NCBI RefSeq assembly: GCF_029227915.1
Contig: NC_079883.1
Location: forward strand, 23,748,001 to 23,808,000
Direction of reading: 5' to 3'
Source of the DNA: Hydractinia symbiolongicarpus
Lineage: Eukaryota; Cnidaria; Hydrozoa; Anthoathecata; Hydractiniidae
Length of the DNA: 60,000 bases
The position numbers were made by a program, and so were the translations under genes. This document shows, in pieces, positions 11,629 to 22,482 of this stretch; position 1 is the stretch's first letter, and each line of letters opens with the position of its first letter. The notes beneath the pieces are model-generated. The model was not told where the DNA came from. It made no database searches and worked only from the letters and a program-made list of their open reading frames with translations.

Positions 11629-12060
11629 CTACTTTTTCTGTAGGGCTGGTAACCAAATCTCAGGAAGTTGATACGAGATGCTGTTTATGTGTTTGTTACG
11701 TGCTACACTATTGATGGTTTCTTTAATCTTCCTGGCCGTTGTTCTGGATTCTCTGTCAATGATTTTCTTCTCATCCCAATTAAACTGATGACTTCTGCTC
11801 CAGCTGTGGTCCGCAATTTCGTTTTTCTTCACATCTCCGTTTCTCACTGCGCGCATATGTTCTTGTACTCGTTGCTTAAACTTTCTTTTTGTTTCGCCTA
11901 TATACACTGCATCATAATCTTTACACGGGATTTCGTAAACAACACTGTTTTGTTCTTCCATGTTTATTTTGTCTTTTGGTTTAGACAAAGTGCTTCTTAA
12001 TGTGTCTTTAGAGTTAATGCATTTGATCTTATGTTGCTTAAAACTCGACGAAGGATCTCG
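11629..12060 (-). pseudogene. Penelope-like element protein, GIY-YIG C-terminal domain
   Basis: The minus-strand frame continues upstream of the first ATG (11988) to about 12060, where it reads KCINSKDTLRSTLSKPKDK. This is the linker that normally precedes the endonuclease in these elements. The domain then reads VVYEIPC, VYIGETKRKFKQRVQEH and IADHSWSRSHQFNW, with the second GIY-YIG half (YIG), the conserved Arg and the downstream His and Glu region visible. The first half of the motif appears as VYEIP. The protein ends at 11629. Upstream reading shifts frame, and no RT fingers or palm are found. Confidence 0.78.
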
Positions 12061-12368
12061 CTGGTAACTGGTAGTCTCTGACTATGCTGATCCACCTCTG
12101 TAACGAACTTTATTTTTCGTTGCAGTTGCTTAGAAGTTGTTAATCGCAATATTCAAATTTTTACATTTGCCGTTTTTTGGCTTTAAATGCTATTATTTAT
12201 AAGGAAAAACGTATACTGTTATTTTTTGTGACTTTCTTGTCGGATTATCCAGGTTTGGTTACCCAACTTTCAAAATTTCAGCATAGTCAATAGCTAAGCA
12301 GTTGATTAAGCTTTGATCTAAACTTCAGTATATAAGGAAGTTAGTGTATATATAGAGATAAGTAAAGT

Positions 12369-13988
12369 ATGGCTATGGCGTTGGGTGGCTATGATGCAAA
12401 CTTTGTTGAAGAAGTACTCACTGATTTAAAATGTGTTGTGTGTCACTATCCTTTCAAGAAACCTGTACAGGTCATACAATGCGGGCACAGATTTTGCAAG
12501 ACGTGCTTTAAACAAATGAAGAATTATTCCTCAACTCAGTTAGTGTGATTTTTTTTGGTTATTTTTTATTTCATCTTTCTTTCTTTCACTCCTCAGATTT
12601 TTTATTTAATTATTTTATGTGCGTTTTGTTCTATCACAGCAACAAATCTTTCGCTGTCCCTTAGATCGACAGGTGATTAACTTCAAGCAGGTATTTATGT
12701 TAGTTATTTTTTGAATTTACTCAGCGTTGATGACCTTTAATAAAATGATGAATACAAGTTATTCCAGCCGGCTTACCAAAATAAATCAAAACGAAAACCT
12801 AATGCAATGCGATGCATCGTTGTATAGATATGATTATCTTTTAATTTATATTTCTCCTGCATGTTGCATCCTTCTCACAAAACTAGGGGTTTTCACCTAA
12901 ATTTAATTTTACGCATAAACAATGATGAACACAAAGCACTAACCATTTTTATTTCAGTGCTATCGGTTCTTACAGCAATAGTAGGGCAATATTGGTAATT
13001 TGTGTTTTTTTAAAGAAACTTCGACCTAGTTGTTACCGTCTTTAAAAGTAAGAAGGTTTTCACGATTAACCTTGTGCATCCAGCTGAAGAGTAGACCGCT
13101 AGAAACGGATGCAGTCGAGGAAAAATTAACCAGAAAGCCTCAGTTTTAGTTCCAACAAAAAATATTGTCAATGAATGAAAATAATCTTTCAACAAGTAAA
13201 ATGTGTTGACTAAGTCTGCCTTCCACGAAAGATTTCTTAAAACGGAAAATTTAGTTTCTACAGAATTCAATAAAATCAGTGTGTTGTCCAGTTTGCATTT
13301 TTTATTGTAGTTTGTATGTTAATTTATGTTTAGGTGTTTCCGGACAAAGGACTAGAGAGAACTATCCTCAATCTAAAAGTGCAATGCTCCAATGTAGCAA
13401 AAGGTTGCATCTGGGTGAATGATTTGAGAGATTTACAGGTATTGATAGTGTACTGTAGAATATTTCAAAAAGTCAAACAATCTTGTTCTCAGTGCTATTT
13501 GCGCTTTTTACGTATACAGAAAGCGATAAATAAGCTCTGAGAACGAAATTGACATTAAGACTCAAAAAGCTCTCCCAAACTATATAGTGATTTTCACTCA
13601 AAACAATAGTATATACAAAAGAAAATGTAAACACATCCAAGGTTTTATACAGCGTGTAAATTATGTATAGAACAGTTTATAAACACAAATAATAAAGCGA
13701 TAAAGATTGTTAAATTTCAGATCATTTTGATGCGGAAAACATTGAACGGGTTCGTAAAAAAATTAACGAGGATGTAAACGCTTTGTTGACCTACGAAATT
13801 AATTCTAATTACTTGCACTTAAGCTGTTTTCGAGTTTTAAATATTTGTATTAATGAATGTTTTCTTGTTTTTAGTCCCATTTAGGTGCAGATTGTGACTA
13901 CACCATAGTAACATGTCAGAATGAAGGTTGCAACACGAAAAGTCAACGCAACATGTTACAACAGCATGTTGTTCAATGTTCTGTTCAG
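12369..13988 (+). CDS. TRAF-like gene copy C (RING and TRAF zinc finger), 3' end unresolved
   Basis: Exons are 12369-12542, 12640-12690, 13334-13438 and 13875-13988, giving 148 codons in frame. The RING is intact (KCVVC, CGHRFC, CPLD), and the zinc finger exons match copy B closely (CSNVAKGC, CQNEGC). Compared with copies A and B, exon 2 is one base shorter before CRCPLD. Splicing at the usual donor (after 12538) would shift the frame. A GT four bases downstream (12543) restores it and inserts Leu after the SSTQ segment. No coiled-coil/MATH exon like that of copy B is found downstream. Reading through intron 4 stops at 14195. Possible extra exons are 15577-15690 (in phase) and an open frame at 14549. 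The gene may therefore be truncated or may encode a shortened, RING-only form. Confidence 0.65.
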
Positions 13989-14548
13989 GTGTGTTCAACT
14001 TTGCTAAGCTTGTCATCGTCCTGGAAAATATTGAGAAAAAACCCCGGGAATTTGACAGCCGTAGCCATATACGATTGTAGCATAAAAGCCACTTATTTAT
14101 TTCTATTCATTTATTTATTATTGATTGATTTATTGTATATAAATAAAAACAAAAGAAATATTCTACACGCATTACTTAATAACTCTCTAGTGTAATTATC
14201 TAAACTTTCAAAAGTGTATTTATTCACGCCGTCTTTTTTTAGCATTCTGTTGTTGTTCAACTCACGTAAGACATATGATGAGATAATTCAAAGTTTGTCT
14301 CGACTAATTTTCAAGGCTTCAAATAAAAGTTTCACTTCAAATACCACTTAGTTTGGTTTATGCACACTATCAAATTAGGCATGTGGCCATCCGGTACGTT
14401 TGTTTTCTTTAGTAATGTATCTTATATTTGTATAATCTTTGTAAGTTTTTCAATATTTCATTTAGTTTGAACATTTATTCACGTTACAAATGATAGTCAT
14501 TCTTATTTTAGTCAATTACCTTACAACGATATACAACAAAAAAATCGT
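13989..14548. other. Downstream of TRAF-like copy C exon 4
   Basis: AT-rich. The exon 4 frame stays open to 14195 (a hydrophobic, low-complexity read-through), which is probably intron. No acceptable MATH exon is seen. Confidence 0.45.
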
Positions 14549-14716
14549 ATGTGCAATATAGCCGAACAAAATAAATGGCATGAAGAAAAATTGGAGGTGT
14601 TGCAGCAGACACAGTTTTTACATGGAAAAAAAATTATGCTGAAAAATGTTGCAGAGAGACTACAACAGAATATACTGAGTTTTGTTTATTTGCAAATTTC
14701 TGTAACATTTTTTTAG
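14549..14716 (+). other. Short open frame with helical, charged content
   Basis: ATG at 14549, stop at 14714-14716, 55 aa. The first 45 residues are rich in Glu, Gln, Lys and Leu (NKWHEEKLEVLQQTQ, later VAERLQQNIL), with spacing that could form an amphipathic helix. The frame is open about 75 nt further upstream and crosses an acceptor-like tattttag. The phase does not match a direct splice from copy C exon 4. It could be a relic of a coiled-coil exon or chance. Confidence 0.25.
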
Positions 14717-15576
14717 TGCTAAAGGCTATTTTCAGAAGTTTGCGTAGTAAAGTCTTTTACTTCAACATTTTATTTGCAACCTTTTTGTTTCGGACAAATG
14801 CGTTCAAACATTTGCCCACGTGACCTTACATATGCAAAAGTTTAGTTACAGGACCAAAGTGATGGAACAGGTATTTTAAGAGAATTTGGGGATTTAATTC
14901 CGAAAATGAACACGAAGAAATTATTCCACAATTTAAGTAAAAGCCAAAAATTCCGCGAAATTTACTCCCTTAAAATAAAGGGGTCAGATGGAGGAAAAGT
15001 ATTTTGATTTGAATTTGCAAAGAAAACGAAATACTACAAAAATCTGAAGTTTGGTACACAAAAGCTAAGTTTTGAAAATTCAGGGATTTTCTTCATGAAA
15101 TATATGATATCTGTGTTACTTAAGCACTGCATAGGGAAAAAGATTTTACGGGGACACATTTTTGCGCAATTCACTTTTGTTATTAAATATACTGAAATAA
15201 AAATTGTTGCGATTAAGGTTTTTTTATACAAATGTGGAATTAATGTTCACGATTGGAACGTTTTTATTCAAATGTAAACGCGAAAATGTGTATTATAAAA
15301 AACGTAAAGTATTACTGCAAAAAATAATAAAAACCATGAGCAAAACATCATCATCTTCAAGAATGTTTATGTAATTCATAGTTTTTGAGCAATTCTTTTT
15401 GTTTTTTTTTGCGCTTAACTAGCTTTGCTCTAAAAATTAACTAACTTTGCTCTAAAAATTTAAATTTGTCGGACCTTAATTTTGCGAATAGGGTCTAATA
15501 TGGTGGAAATTAACCAGTTCTATACTTCTCATATGAAATAGCAAATTATTATACTCTGGTACCTTTTACTTTTTAG

Positions 15577-15690
15577 CCTAGGAAAACAACCTCTATCACT
15601 GCTTTAGCAGCAGTAGCAACAACCACAGCAACGTCAACAACAGCAAGAACACAGCCATCGTCTTCTGCTACTGTTAATCATAATAGTAAT
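15577..15690 (+). other. Candidate exon, Ala/Thr/Ser-rich
   Basis: A 114-nt segment is bounded by a good acceptor (tactttttag) and donor (gtaagg). It reads 38 codons in phase 0 with no stop, rich in Thr, Ala and Ser (LAAVATTTATSTTARTQ). Exon 4 of TRAF-like copy C ends in the same phase, so it could extend that gene as a flexible linker. No following exon was identified. Confidence 0.3.
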
Positions 15691-15799
15691 GTAAGGCTAA
15701 TTTATATTTTTAATGTTTATGATTTCAAACTCTTTGTATGTTGTTCACACATTCTTCGCAAAACATTATTTTATTGCTTACTTCATTATCATACAATGC

Positions 15800-15990
15800 T
15801 TACTTGCGTTATCGCCGACGTCATCCGTGGCCCAGGTCCAGAGCATCATACGTAGTGTGGCGTCGCCTTGGCGGCAGGGACCACGAGGGCTTTCGCTGGC
15901 CGAAGCAACCTGGGCAGACCGAAAAGAAAAAGCGATTGAAAAACGCCAGCTTTACCTTTAATGGGTGTGACATAAAAGTGCAGTACCATT
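15800..15990. other. GC-rich patch of unknown origin
   Basis: Roughly 15811-15930 is clearly GC-rich against an AT-rich background, and two overlapping frames stay open through it. The translated products (Arg/Trp-rich) match no family I recognise. It may be a fragment of a mobile element or a recent insertion. Confidence 0.4.
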
Positions 15991-16694
15991 GAAAGATGAT
16001 CGCTTTCAGGCATTACAATTTCCCATGTGAACTTAATTTTAGTTGAACTCTGCCATTTTTGGTAGGTTTAGATGATCTAAACCATCTTCCCCTTTTATTT
16101 GTTTTCTTTGTAAATATTTAACTTCCAAGTGCATCGATAATTTAGTAGATGCTCTAGTTGTAGGGAAGATTCAGTTTTTCCACACCATTAATTGTAGTAT
16201 CCATGTAGCTTTTTTTTAACATCAAACTCGTTGTCATTTAGCAGTTCTTTGTTATGAACTAAGTTTTTTGCAAGATCGGTTAATAATTTTGCCCAAACTT
16301 CAGCACCTTAGTTTGCTGCGTGTATATATGTTGTATAATTTAGTATCTATCACGCTTTTTTTATCAACAAGAATTGTAGCTGTCTAGTGAAATAAAAGTA
16401 AATATTGTCAAAACCAGAATGTGAGAAACTTAGAGCAGAAAAGAATTATGGTAATTAATACTTTCTCAGTAAAAACTATTAGAAAATATTAGTCAACGAA
16501 CCAAAATTTGGTCACTTTTCACCAAATTTTTAACCGACACAAACACTTTTTCGTAAGAAGTATTATAGCAAGAATCATTAAAGCCTAATTTCCGAAATTT
16601 TAGGAATGTTAGGAATTTTCTAAGATTAAGTAGCGGCGAAACTTAAAAATCAAAGCTAGTTACAAAAGGTTTACAAGTCTCCTTCTGCACCTTC

Positions 16695-17102
16695 TCTTCA
16701 CAGAAACACGAAATGCTATATATAAAGGACGGGCGAACCCGTGAATTTATCCAAGGGCCAACGACTAGTCCCAGACATAAATAATAGGGCAAATTAAAAA
16801 TTGACATAAAATTTAGGTTTGTAACAGCCCTTTCCCCCAATATCAATGTTATGAAGTTAAAACGTCCGCTACACACAAGTCTAGGCTATCCACCAAACTC
16901 GTCCCGAGGGTCTTGTGGTTCCTGAGCCGTTATTTGGGAGTGGCCAACACCGCCGCTATCAACTTTATCAACTAGGCAAAATGCCCTGGGAACAAGGTTG
17001 GGCTATTCACAACATTAAGAATGGAAAGGGGGTGCTTTGCGAAGAAATCTTTATAAAAAATGTCCACGATTGTAGCTTAGGGTAACATAAGGTTAATTTC
17101 TG
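16695..17102 (+). repeat. 408-bp direct repeat, copy 1
   Basis: This segment recurs at 18444-18851 at a constant offset of 1749 with no difference noticed on reading. It starts tcttcacagaaacacg and carries the 3' end of the Helitron-like family (cgggcgaacccgtg, then CTAG at 16765-16768). It also contains a foldback bounded by ccaaactcgtcccgaggg and ccctgggaacaaggttgg (16893-17001). After 17102 the copies differ. A segment matching 18939 onward resumes here at once, so copy 1 lacks about 87 bp that copy 2 has. The 61-aa open frames in both copies are a consequence of the repeat. Confidence 0.85.
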
Positions 17103-18443
17103 CAACCTCGTCCCCAGGGCATCTTGTATCTTTTCTGACCCCGGGACGGCGATACGAACATGGCCCTGGAGGAGGCCTCGTCACGTGACCCTCCAATACA
17201 CAGTATTTCTGTGTGTAATATTTAATGAGATTTGTCTCAATGTACCAAAGTTTTAATATAACCTTGCAAAGCTAAGCGAGATCGGCCTTTTACGTCACAG
17301 ATGCGTGCGGCGAGTTTGTTTTGATTCCTCTCATCGCAACACACAAACTTCTCGCATATTGCCCTTGATTGTTTTGTGTAAATGTATAAATATACAATAA
17401 TGTTATTTAGGCTGCTGTTTACTTGAAGAAATTCAAGCAATTTAGTTATGTGTATTTCACTGAATTGGTTGACTAGCAAGCACTGGGTTGCAAAACTTGT
17501 AGCTAGGGGAAACTTGGAAATTAGTAAATGATTTGCCCATCTGAACATAGCACTTCGTTGGTTCTCTAAGGTGCAGATATGGCTACATAATTTTCAAATG
17601 TTCGTATCATTCTAGGTGCCCGACTGAAAGTAGCTAGGCAGAAATTTAACCTCATATTAACATTTACATTTTTTATTCATTTTGGCTGAACTTTAGAATT
17701 CTCATTTACCGTGAGTTCATATCTGTGTCTGCATTACTGCTTTTATATGATGACAAAGATTTTGCTGTATTTAAACAATACTTAGCTGAAACTGAATTCA
17801 ACTATGGTGGACTCACTGCTTGCAGTTATATTGGGTGAAAAAGGCTTCAGAAGAGTATTTACTTTAGAAGTATTTTTTTCTTTTACAGTTGTGGCCTTAA
17901 CATTTCCAAAAAGCCACCCATTACTGATAAATTCTGCTTTTTCTTTTCTTAATGACATGTTTTAAAACGCCTTGCAGCTTTTTTATTTTTTACTCAGCAA
18001 GCTCACATTTATTTTGTATATACACTTAATTTGCATCTAATTTATACAAAAACAAGGTTTTTTTCTGTTTAAAACATAAATAATTCAAAAATTTTATCAA
18101 AAGCATTATGCTGGTTTGAAAATCGAGAACGACAAGTCTGCGTGTGATCTGTTTTCTCGATTTAATGTATCACTGCCTTAATAGTTTAGAAAGAATTGAT
18201 ATACGACTTTACGAACAGCAAAGTATTGCTACCTTGAGAAAAAAATGTTTCGGGAATAATTTTTTGAGGAAATTATTTTGGGGATTTTGGACCAAAATTA
18301 GTTTCATAAATTCGCACTTTTTAGAGCTCATCAAAATTCTGCTGCTGTTCAAAAATCGATTTTTATTGATATATACATCTATTTATTGTTATCATTCTGC
18401 TTGGAAAATATTTAAAATGCCAAACTAGCTAACCGTGAAGATT
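17103..18443. other. Intergenic, no gene seen
   Basis: Starts with sequence related to the right side of the 18444 repeat (cctcgtccccagggcatc), then AT-rich DNA with scattered short frames on both strands. None of these has recognisable content or a plausible exon structure. Confidence 0.5.
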
Positions 18444-18851
18444 TCTTCACAGAAACACGAAATGCTATATATAAAGGACGGGCGAACCCGTGAATTTATC
18501 CAAGGGCCAACGACTAGTCCCAGACATAAATAATAGGGCAAATTAAAAATTGACATAAAATTTAGGTTTGTAACAGCCCTTTCCCCCAATATCAATGTTA
18601 TGAAGTTAAAACGTCCGCTACACACAAGTCTAGGCTATCCACCAAACTCGTCCCGAGGGTCTTGTGGTTCCTGAGCCGTTATTTGGGAGTGGCCAACACC
18701 GCCGCTATCAACTTTATCAACTAGGCAAAATGCCCTGGGAACAAGGTTGGGCTATTCACAACATTAAGAATGGAAAGGGGGTGCTTTGCGAAGAAATCTT
18801 TATAAAAAATGTCCACGATTGTAGCTTAGGGTAACATAAGGTTAATTTCTG
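18444..18851 (+). repeat. 408-bp direct repeat, copy 2
   Basis: Second copy of 16695-17102. Its close similarity suggests a recent duplication, gene conversion or two insertions of one young element. It is followed by 87 bp not present beside copy 1 and then by a foldback element at 18941-19033. Confidence 0.85.
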
Positions 18852-18940
18852 GTGATCTAAGCACGTACTATTTTTTAATAAATTTTTTCTGCCCGTCAAA
18901 GTCAACTGTAGCCTCTCGGGGGTATACCATATATACTGGC

Positions 18941-19033
18941 AACCTCGTCCCCAAGGCATCTTGTATCTTTTCTAACATCGGACCTCGCCGTCCTGAGATA
19001 AAGAAAGAGACAACAGGCTCTGGGAACGAGGTT
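18941..19033. mobile_element. Small foldback (MITE-like) element
   Basis: The left end reads aacctcgtccccaaggc and the right end reads gctctgggaacgaggtt. The two are imperfect inverted complements about 93 bp apart end to end. The same kind of end (ctcgtccc / gggacgag) bounds 16893-17001 and 19849-19913, so this is a small local family. Confidence 0.5.
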
Positions 19034-19329
19034 TATATACTGGGTCCTTCTACAAATCTGTACAAACGTTAAAAAACCGACATGGTAAACCCAGGGTATA
19101 TGTTATAAATATTTAATGTAAACAGTTGCTTCATGTGGTGAGTTTTAATATCATTATCTTCTTTTTGTGAGTCTTGTATATTGTGAGTTGAAATATCAAG
19201 AAGAAGAAGAAAAAGAAGTTTTTTATAAACAACACATTATGTAGCAGATGTCACCCTATGTTTTTTCTCAATTTGGAATCACCTCATACACCGAACGTCG
19301 TCGAAGTTATAAGTTTTTTCGCAAGATAA

Positions 19330-20554
19330 ATGGAGAAAAATATTAATACAGAAAGTGAGCCGAAACACCAAGGTAACTTTTTGTATGAAATTTACAACTT
19401 CGTCTGAAGGCTATTTGTATTTTCTTTCATACGCCTTTTTGTGGAAAGATATTTTGCAAATTTTGGGCAATTGTGTCAATTATTTATCACGAAGTACTCA
19501 AAAGATTTACTCGCGTAAGTTAGTCACCGCAAAAATAATTTTGCTTTGTAAGGACATAAAGTTAAGAAATACACGCGAATTTATTTTACGAACGTACTCA
19601 CCAACTCTACTAATGTTTTTCATTTTCTTCTCCATCAATCATCATGCCTCGGGTATACTGGCTGGGAAGGCCCTGGTACTTAGGCAAACATGATGAACAT
19701 TAGCGACAAATATTTAAGAGGTACGTAAACCTTTAATGCATACGTAAGAATTGCATTAATTACGAGATCAATCTGCAGAAAAGGTAGTCCATTCTACAAA
19801 CAAAGAAACACAGCAAACGCGTGTCAAAACCCAATATCCCTATAAGTCATTCTCGTCCCAGAGATCTTTGATATACAACATTAGAGGTTTAACTCAGCTC
19901 TGGGGACGAGAATGTCTCTAGGTCTAAAAATTTGAAAAAAAGGCATTGCTAAGGCTCAGTTAAAATTATATTAATGATTACGAAAAAGAAAAGTGTATTG
20001 TAAAACCTATACCACACCATGTGGTGGAAATAAGATATAATTTTCTAATAAAATCATAACGGTAGCTAATATTATTTTTTATATTTGCATATAGATGAAA
20101 CGAAGAACGGACAAGAAGAAAGTAAAACAAAACAACGGTAAGATTGTGATATAAATTATTTCAAAGCAGTCTTATCAAGGTCACTTCGTCTTTGATAATA
20201 TAGTCAACGAGATAGAAAAAGAGTTTGAGTTTTTTTATATAAGATGAAAAACTATCATCTAAACTCTAAACTGTACGGATCTCATGTTGTCTGTTGATAA
20301 TCGCGCTTAAACACTTTCAGGACATTATCTTTTTCGTTAGTAGCCAACCTTAAAGTTACACGAAATTTAGCATGTGCAAATAGTATAAAAAATAGACATC
20401 GGAAATATATGTTTTTATCTCATTATGTTTTAGACAAATGAAGGAAGCTTTAAAAGAATTAAAAGATCCTAAAGGAGATTTATGCTGCCTGGTTCGACAA
20501 TTTTACTTAGGCCAACATGAAGTAACACCAGTCATCGACAACAGCCTATGCTGA
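19330..20554 (+). CDS. Possible small three-exon gene, unknown product (68 aa)
   Basis: Exons 19330-19372, 20095-20137 and 20434-20554 have GT-AG borders (caag|gtaact; atatag|atg; aacg|gtaaga; ttttag|acaa). They join in one frame from ATG to TGA only if both splices are used: 43 + 43 + 121 nt = 207 nt. The product begins MEKNINTESEPKHQ, is strongly charged in the first 40 residues, and ends with a helical segment (MKEALKELKDPKGD) and a Cys-Cys, LVRQFYLGQHEV tail. I do not recognise a family. The three-way phase agreement argues against chance, but each exon is very short and upstream exons may exist. Confidence 0.4.
19849..19913. mobile_element. Short foldback element
   Basis: attctcgtcccagagat (19849-19865) and agctctggggacgagaat (19896-19913) are near-perfect inverted complements around a 30-nt loop. 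It belongs to the same ctcgtccc end family as the elements at 16893 and 18941. It lies in intron 1 of the possible small gene. Confidence 0.5.
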
Positions 20555-22482
20555 TAAACTTTAATTGATAATTAATTGTGCGTATGGCTGGACAAACTTA
20601 CTATAATATTACAGTAAAAAACATGAACAGAAGGCAGGATCCTCCCTGCCACAAAAATATATCTTGTTATTCACTGTTTCTAGGTAGGCTCTTGTAAATA
20701 TGTAAATAGTGAATATATATATTCATTTTGCAAAAGTATAAACGTTTTTTTTTTCTTTCTAAAACCCAAATATTTTCCAAATTCACAGCTAAAGTCTTCC
20801 ACATAGAAACCTTTGATATGTTTGAAAATCTCAGGGACAAAAGCGTTCTTCACATCTTGATTCACTTCTCATCATTAGTAGCAGAAAACAAATAATTAAA
20901 AATAGTAATCTCATATATAATTTAGTTATAACATATGGTTTAGAATGTCATTTTTGTCTTTATGAGCATAACCAGACTGAAATTCTCATAACAATTTACA
21001 GTTTTGAACTATATCTTGGTTAATGACTTCATATTATAATTTAATCTTTGTGTTAAAACGTTCTGACCACAATTTAAAATTTCTTGTGAGAATTTAACAT
21101 TCTGTTCCATTTTTATGTTTTATATAGGATCAAAGAAAGTTTTTACGAAGAGTTACTGGTTTCGAATGCTGTGTTGGTCCCTTTACACAAAATTAAATAG
21201 TCTTATATCCACTACGCGTAACTAGACATCCATCTGAAGTCCTTGTATATACAAATTAAATTAATTTTCAAATAATCTCACTGGTATCTTGAGTGGTTAA
21301 GAAATGATTTTAAATTAATAGAAAATCTGTGTTTCGGGGTTGCTTAATAAAATAGCACATTTCGGACTCGATAACAAATTTTTACATTACCTGCACAAAA
21401 AATAATTGAAAAGCAGGAAAATTCCATAACAATAAAATTATCAATTTTCCTGTTTTGAAAGCTCCTTAAATTTTGAGAAAAATTTATTACCAAAACACAC
21501 ATTTTCAAATGTATTAGCAAAACAACAGTTAACTAGCTAAGAAAATCAATTTCTAACATGGAAAATCCAAAAAAAATAAAACACTTTAAGGGTGTGATTT
21601 ATTAACAAAAGAAACAATAGATTAAATTAACTGTAAGTTTTAAAACTTGTAATTGATTAGGCAATAATTCTAAAAATGCAAATAAATCTTATTGGTGCAG
21701 CAATAATACCCTGAAGATATTTTATATCTCCTATGTTTATCTTGAGGTGAAAATAATTCCCAAATGATGATAACTGAAGATTTTGGGTTTTTTTATTTTG
21801 TCTTGAACACGGCTGAGCTAGACAACCAGAGCTACAATACACCCAAAAAGAGTTGAAAGGCGGTAGCTTAACAAAAGATCAACAAAGTCAACCTTCAGCT
21901 TGTCGAAACGCGAGAGCAATCAACCATGAGACACTGAGACAAGAAGATAACCGTGTTGTTACATTTTTTTAACACAATCAATCCTTTTACATTAAAATCA
22001 ATTACCTTAACTTAATTAATTTTTGCGAATTAAAAAAAGAGTTTTTGCAAAGATTATTTTTCACGAGTCGGACTGTTTCAGATATCTAGCTTTCTACATT
22101 TTTCCTACTGCAAGCGTAAAAAGCGATAAAAGTTGATAAAAGGGACAAAAGTATTGTTAAGGAACTTTATTGTCATCCCAAAAGGAAGATTATCATGAGC
22201 ACTTCTTAGAAAAACCTTGAATAATCGACAAGGATATTCAAATAAAGATCTAACATATAAAAAACCAGAAAAACGTAATGGAGAAAGCTTGTAAAGTGTG
22301 TTTATTAAGGAAGAAAAAATCCACTGTATTTTTCACTATTTTTGCGAAGATTATTCGCGAAGTCATTCTGGTAATTTCGCGATGATTTATTTTCGCGAAT
22401 TGACCTTTCCTTAAAATTCTCACCCGGATACATTTCATCGAATATGGGTAAAAATCGCAAAAAATAATAAACTCAAGGTACT
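20555..22482. other. Intergenic between possible small gene and spo11
   Basis: AT-rich. A segment 21128-21195 follows an acceptor-like tatag and reads DQRKFLRRVTGFECC before a stop, but no partner exon was found. Segments with ttcgcgaa-type words lie at 22344-22402. Nothing else is supportable. Confidence 0.5.

Larger units (their letters stand above)
11368..12140 (-). mobile_element. Penelope-like retroelement, 3' fragment
   Basis: This block is present in spacer copy 2 and absent from copy 1. On the minus strand it holds the end of a Penelope-type protein with a GIY-YIG endonuclease domain (11629 to about 12060), followed about 135 nt downstream by a hammerhead-ribozyme-like fold (11455-11495). 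This is the arrangement known from Penelope-like elements with ribozyme-bearing terminal repeats. No reverse-transcriptase domain is present, so the copy is 5'-truncated and inactive. Confidence 0.75.
7329..13333 (+). repeat. Tandem segmental duplication, copy 2 (with later insertions)
   Basis: Counterpart of 405-3104. It is colinear with copy 1 except for two blocks: about 8112-10589 (LINE remnant plus Helitron-like sequences) and about 11368-12140 (Penelope-like element). Neither block has an equivalent in copy 1, so both arrived after the duplication or were cleanly lost from copy 1. The spacer 10590-11367 and the sequence from 12141 to the copy C start codon follow copy 1 again. Confidence 0.82.

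Noticed and set aside
16643-18625. Two near-identical minus-strand frames of 77 and 66 aa
   Set aside because: They lie in the 408-bp repeats, cover Helitron-like end sequence and foldback DNA, and have no domain.
21128-21195. Possible last exon reading DQRKFLRRVTGFECC
   Set aside because: It has an acceptor-like border but no phase-compatible upstream exon was found, and the small gene at 19330-20554 already has its own stop.
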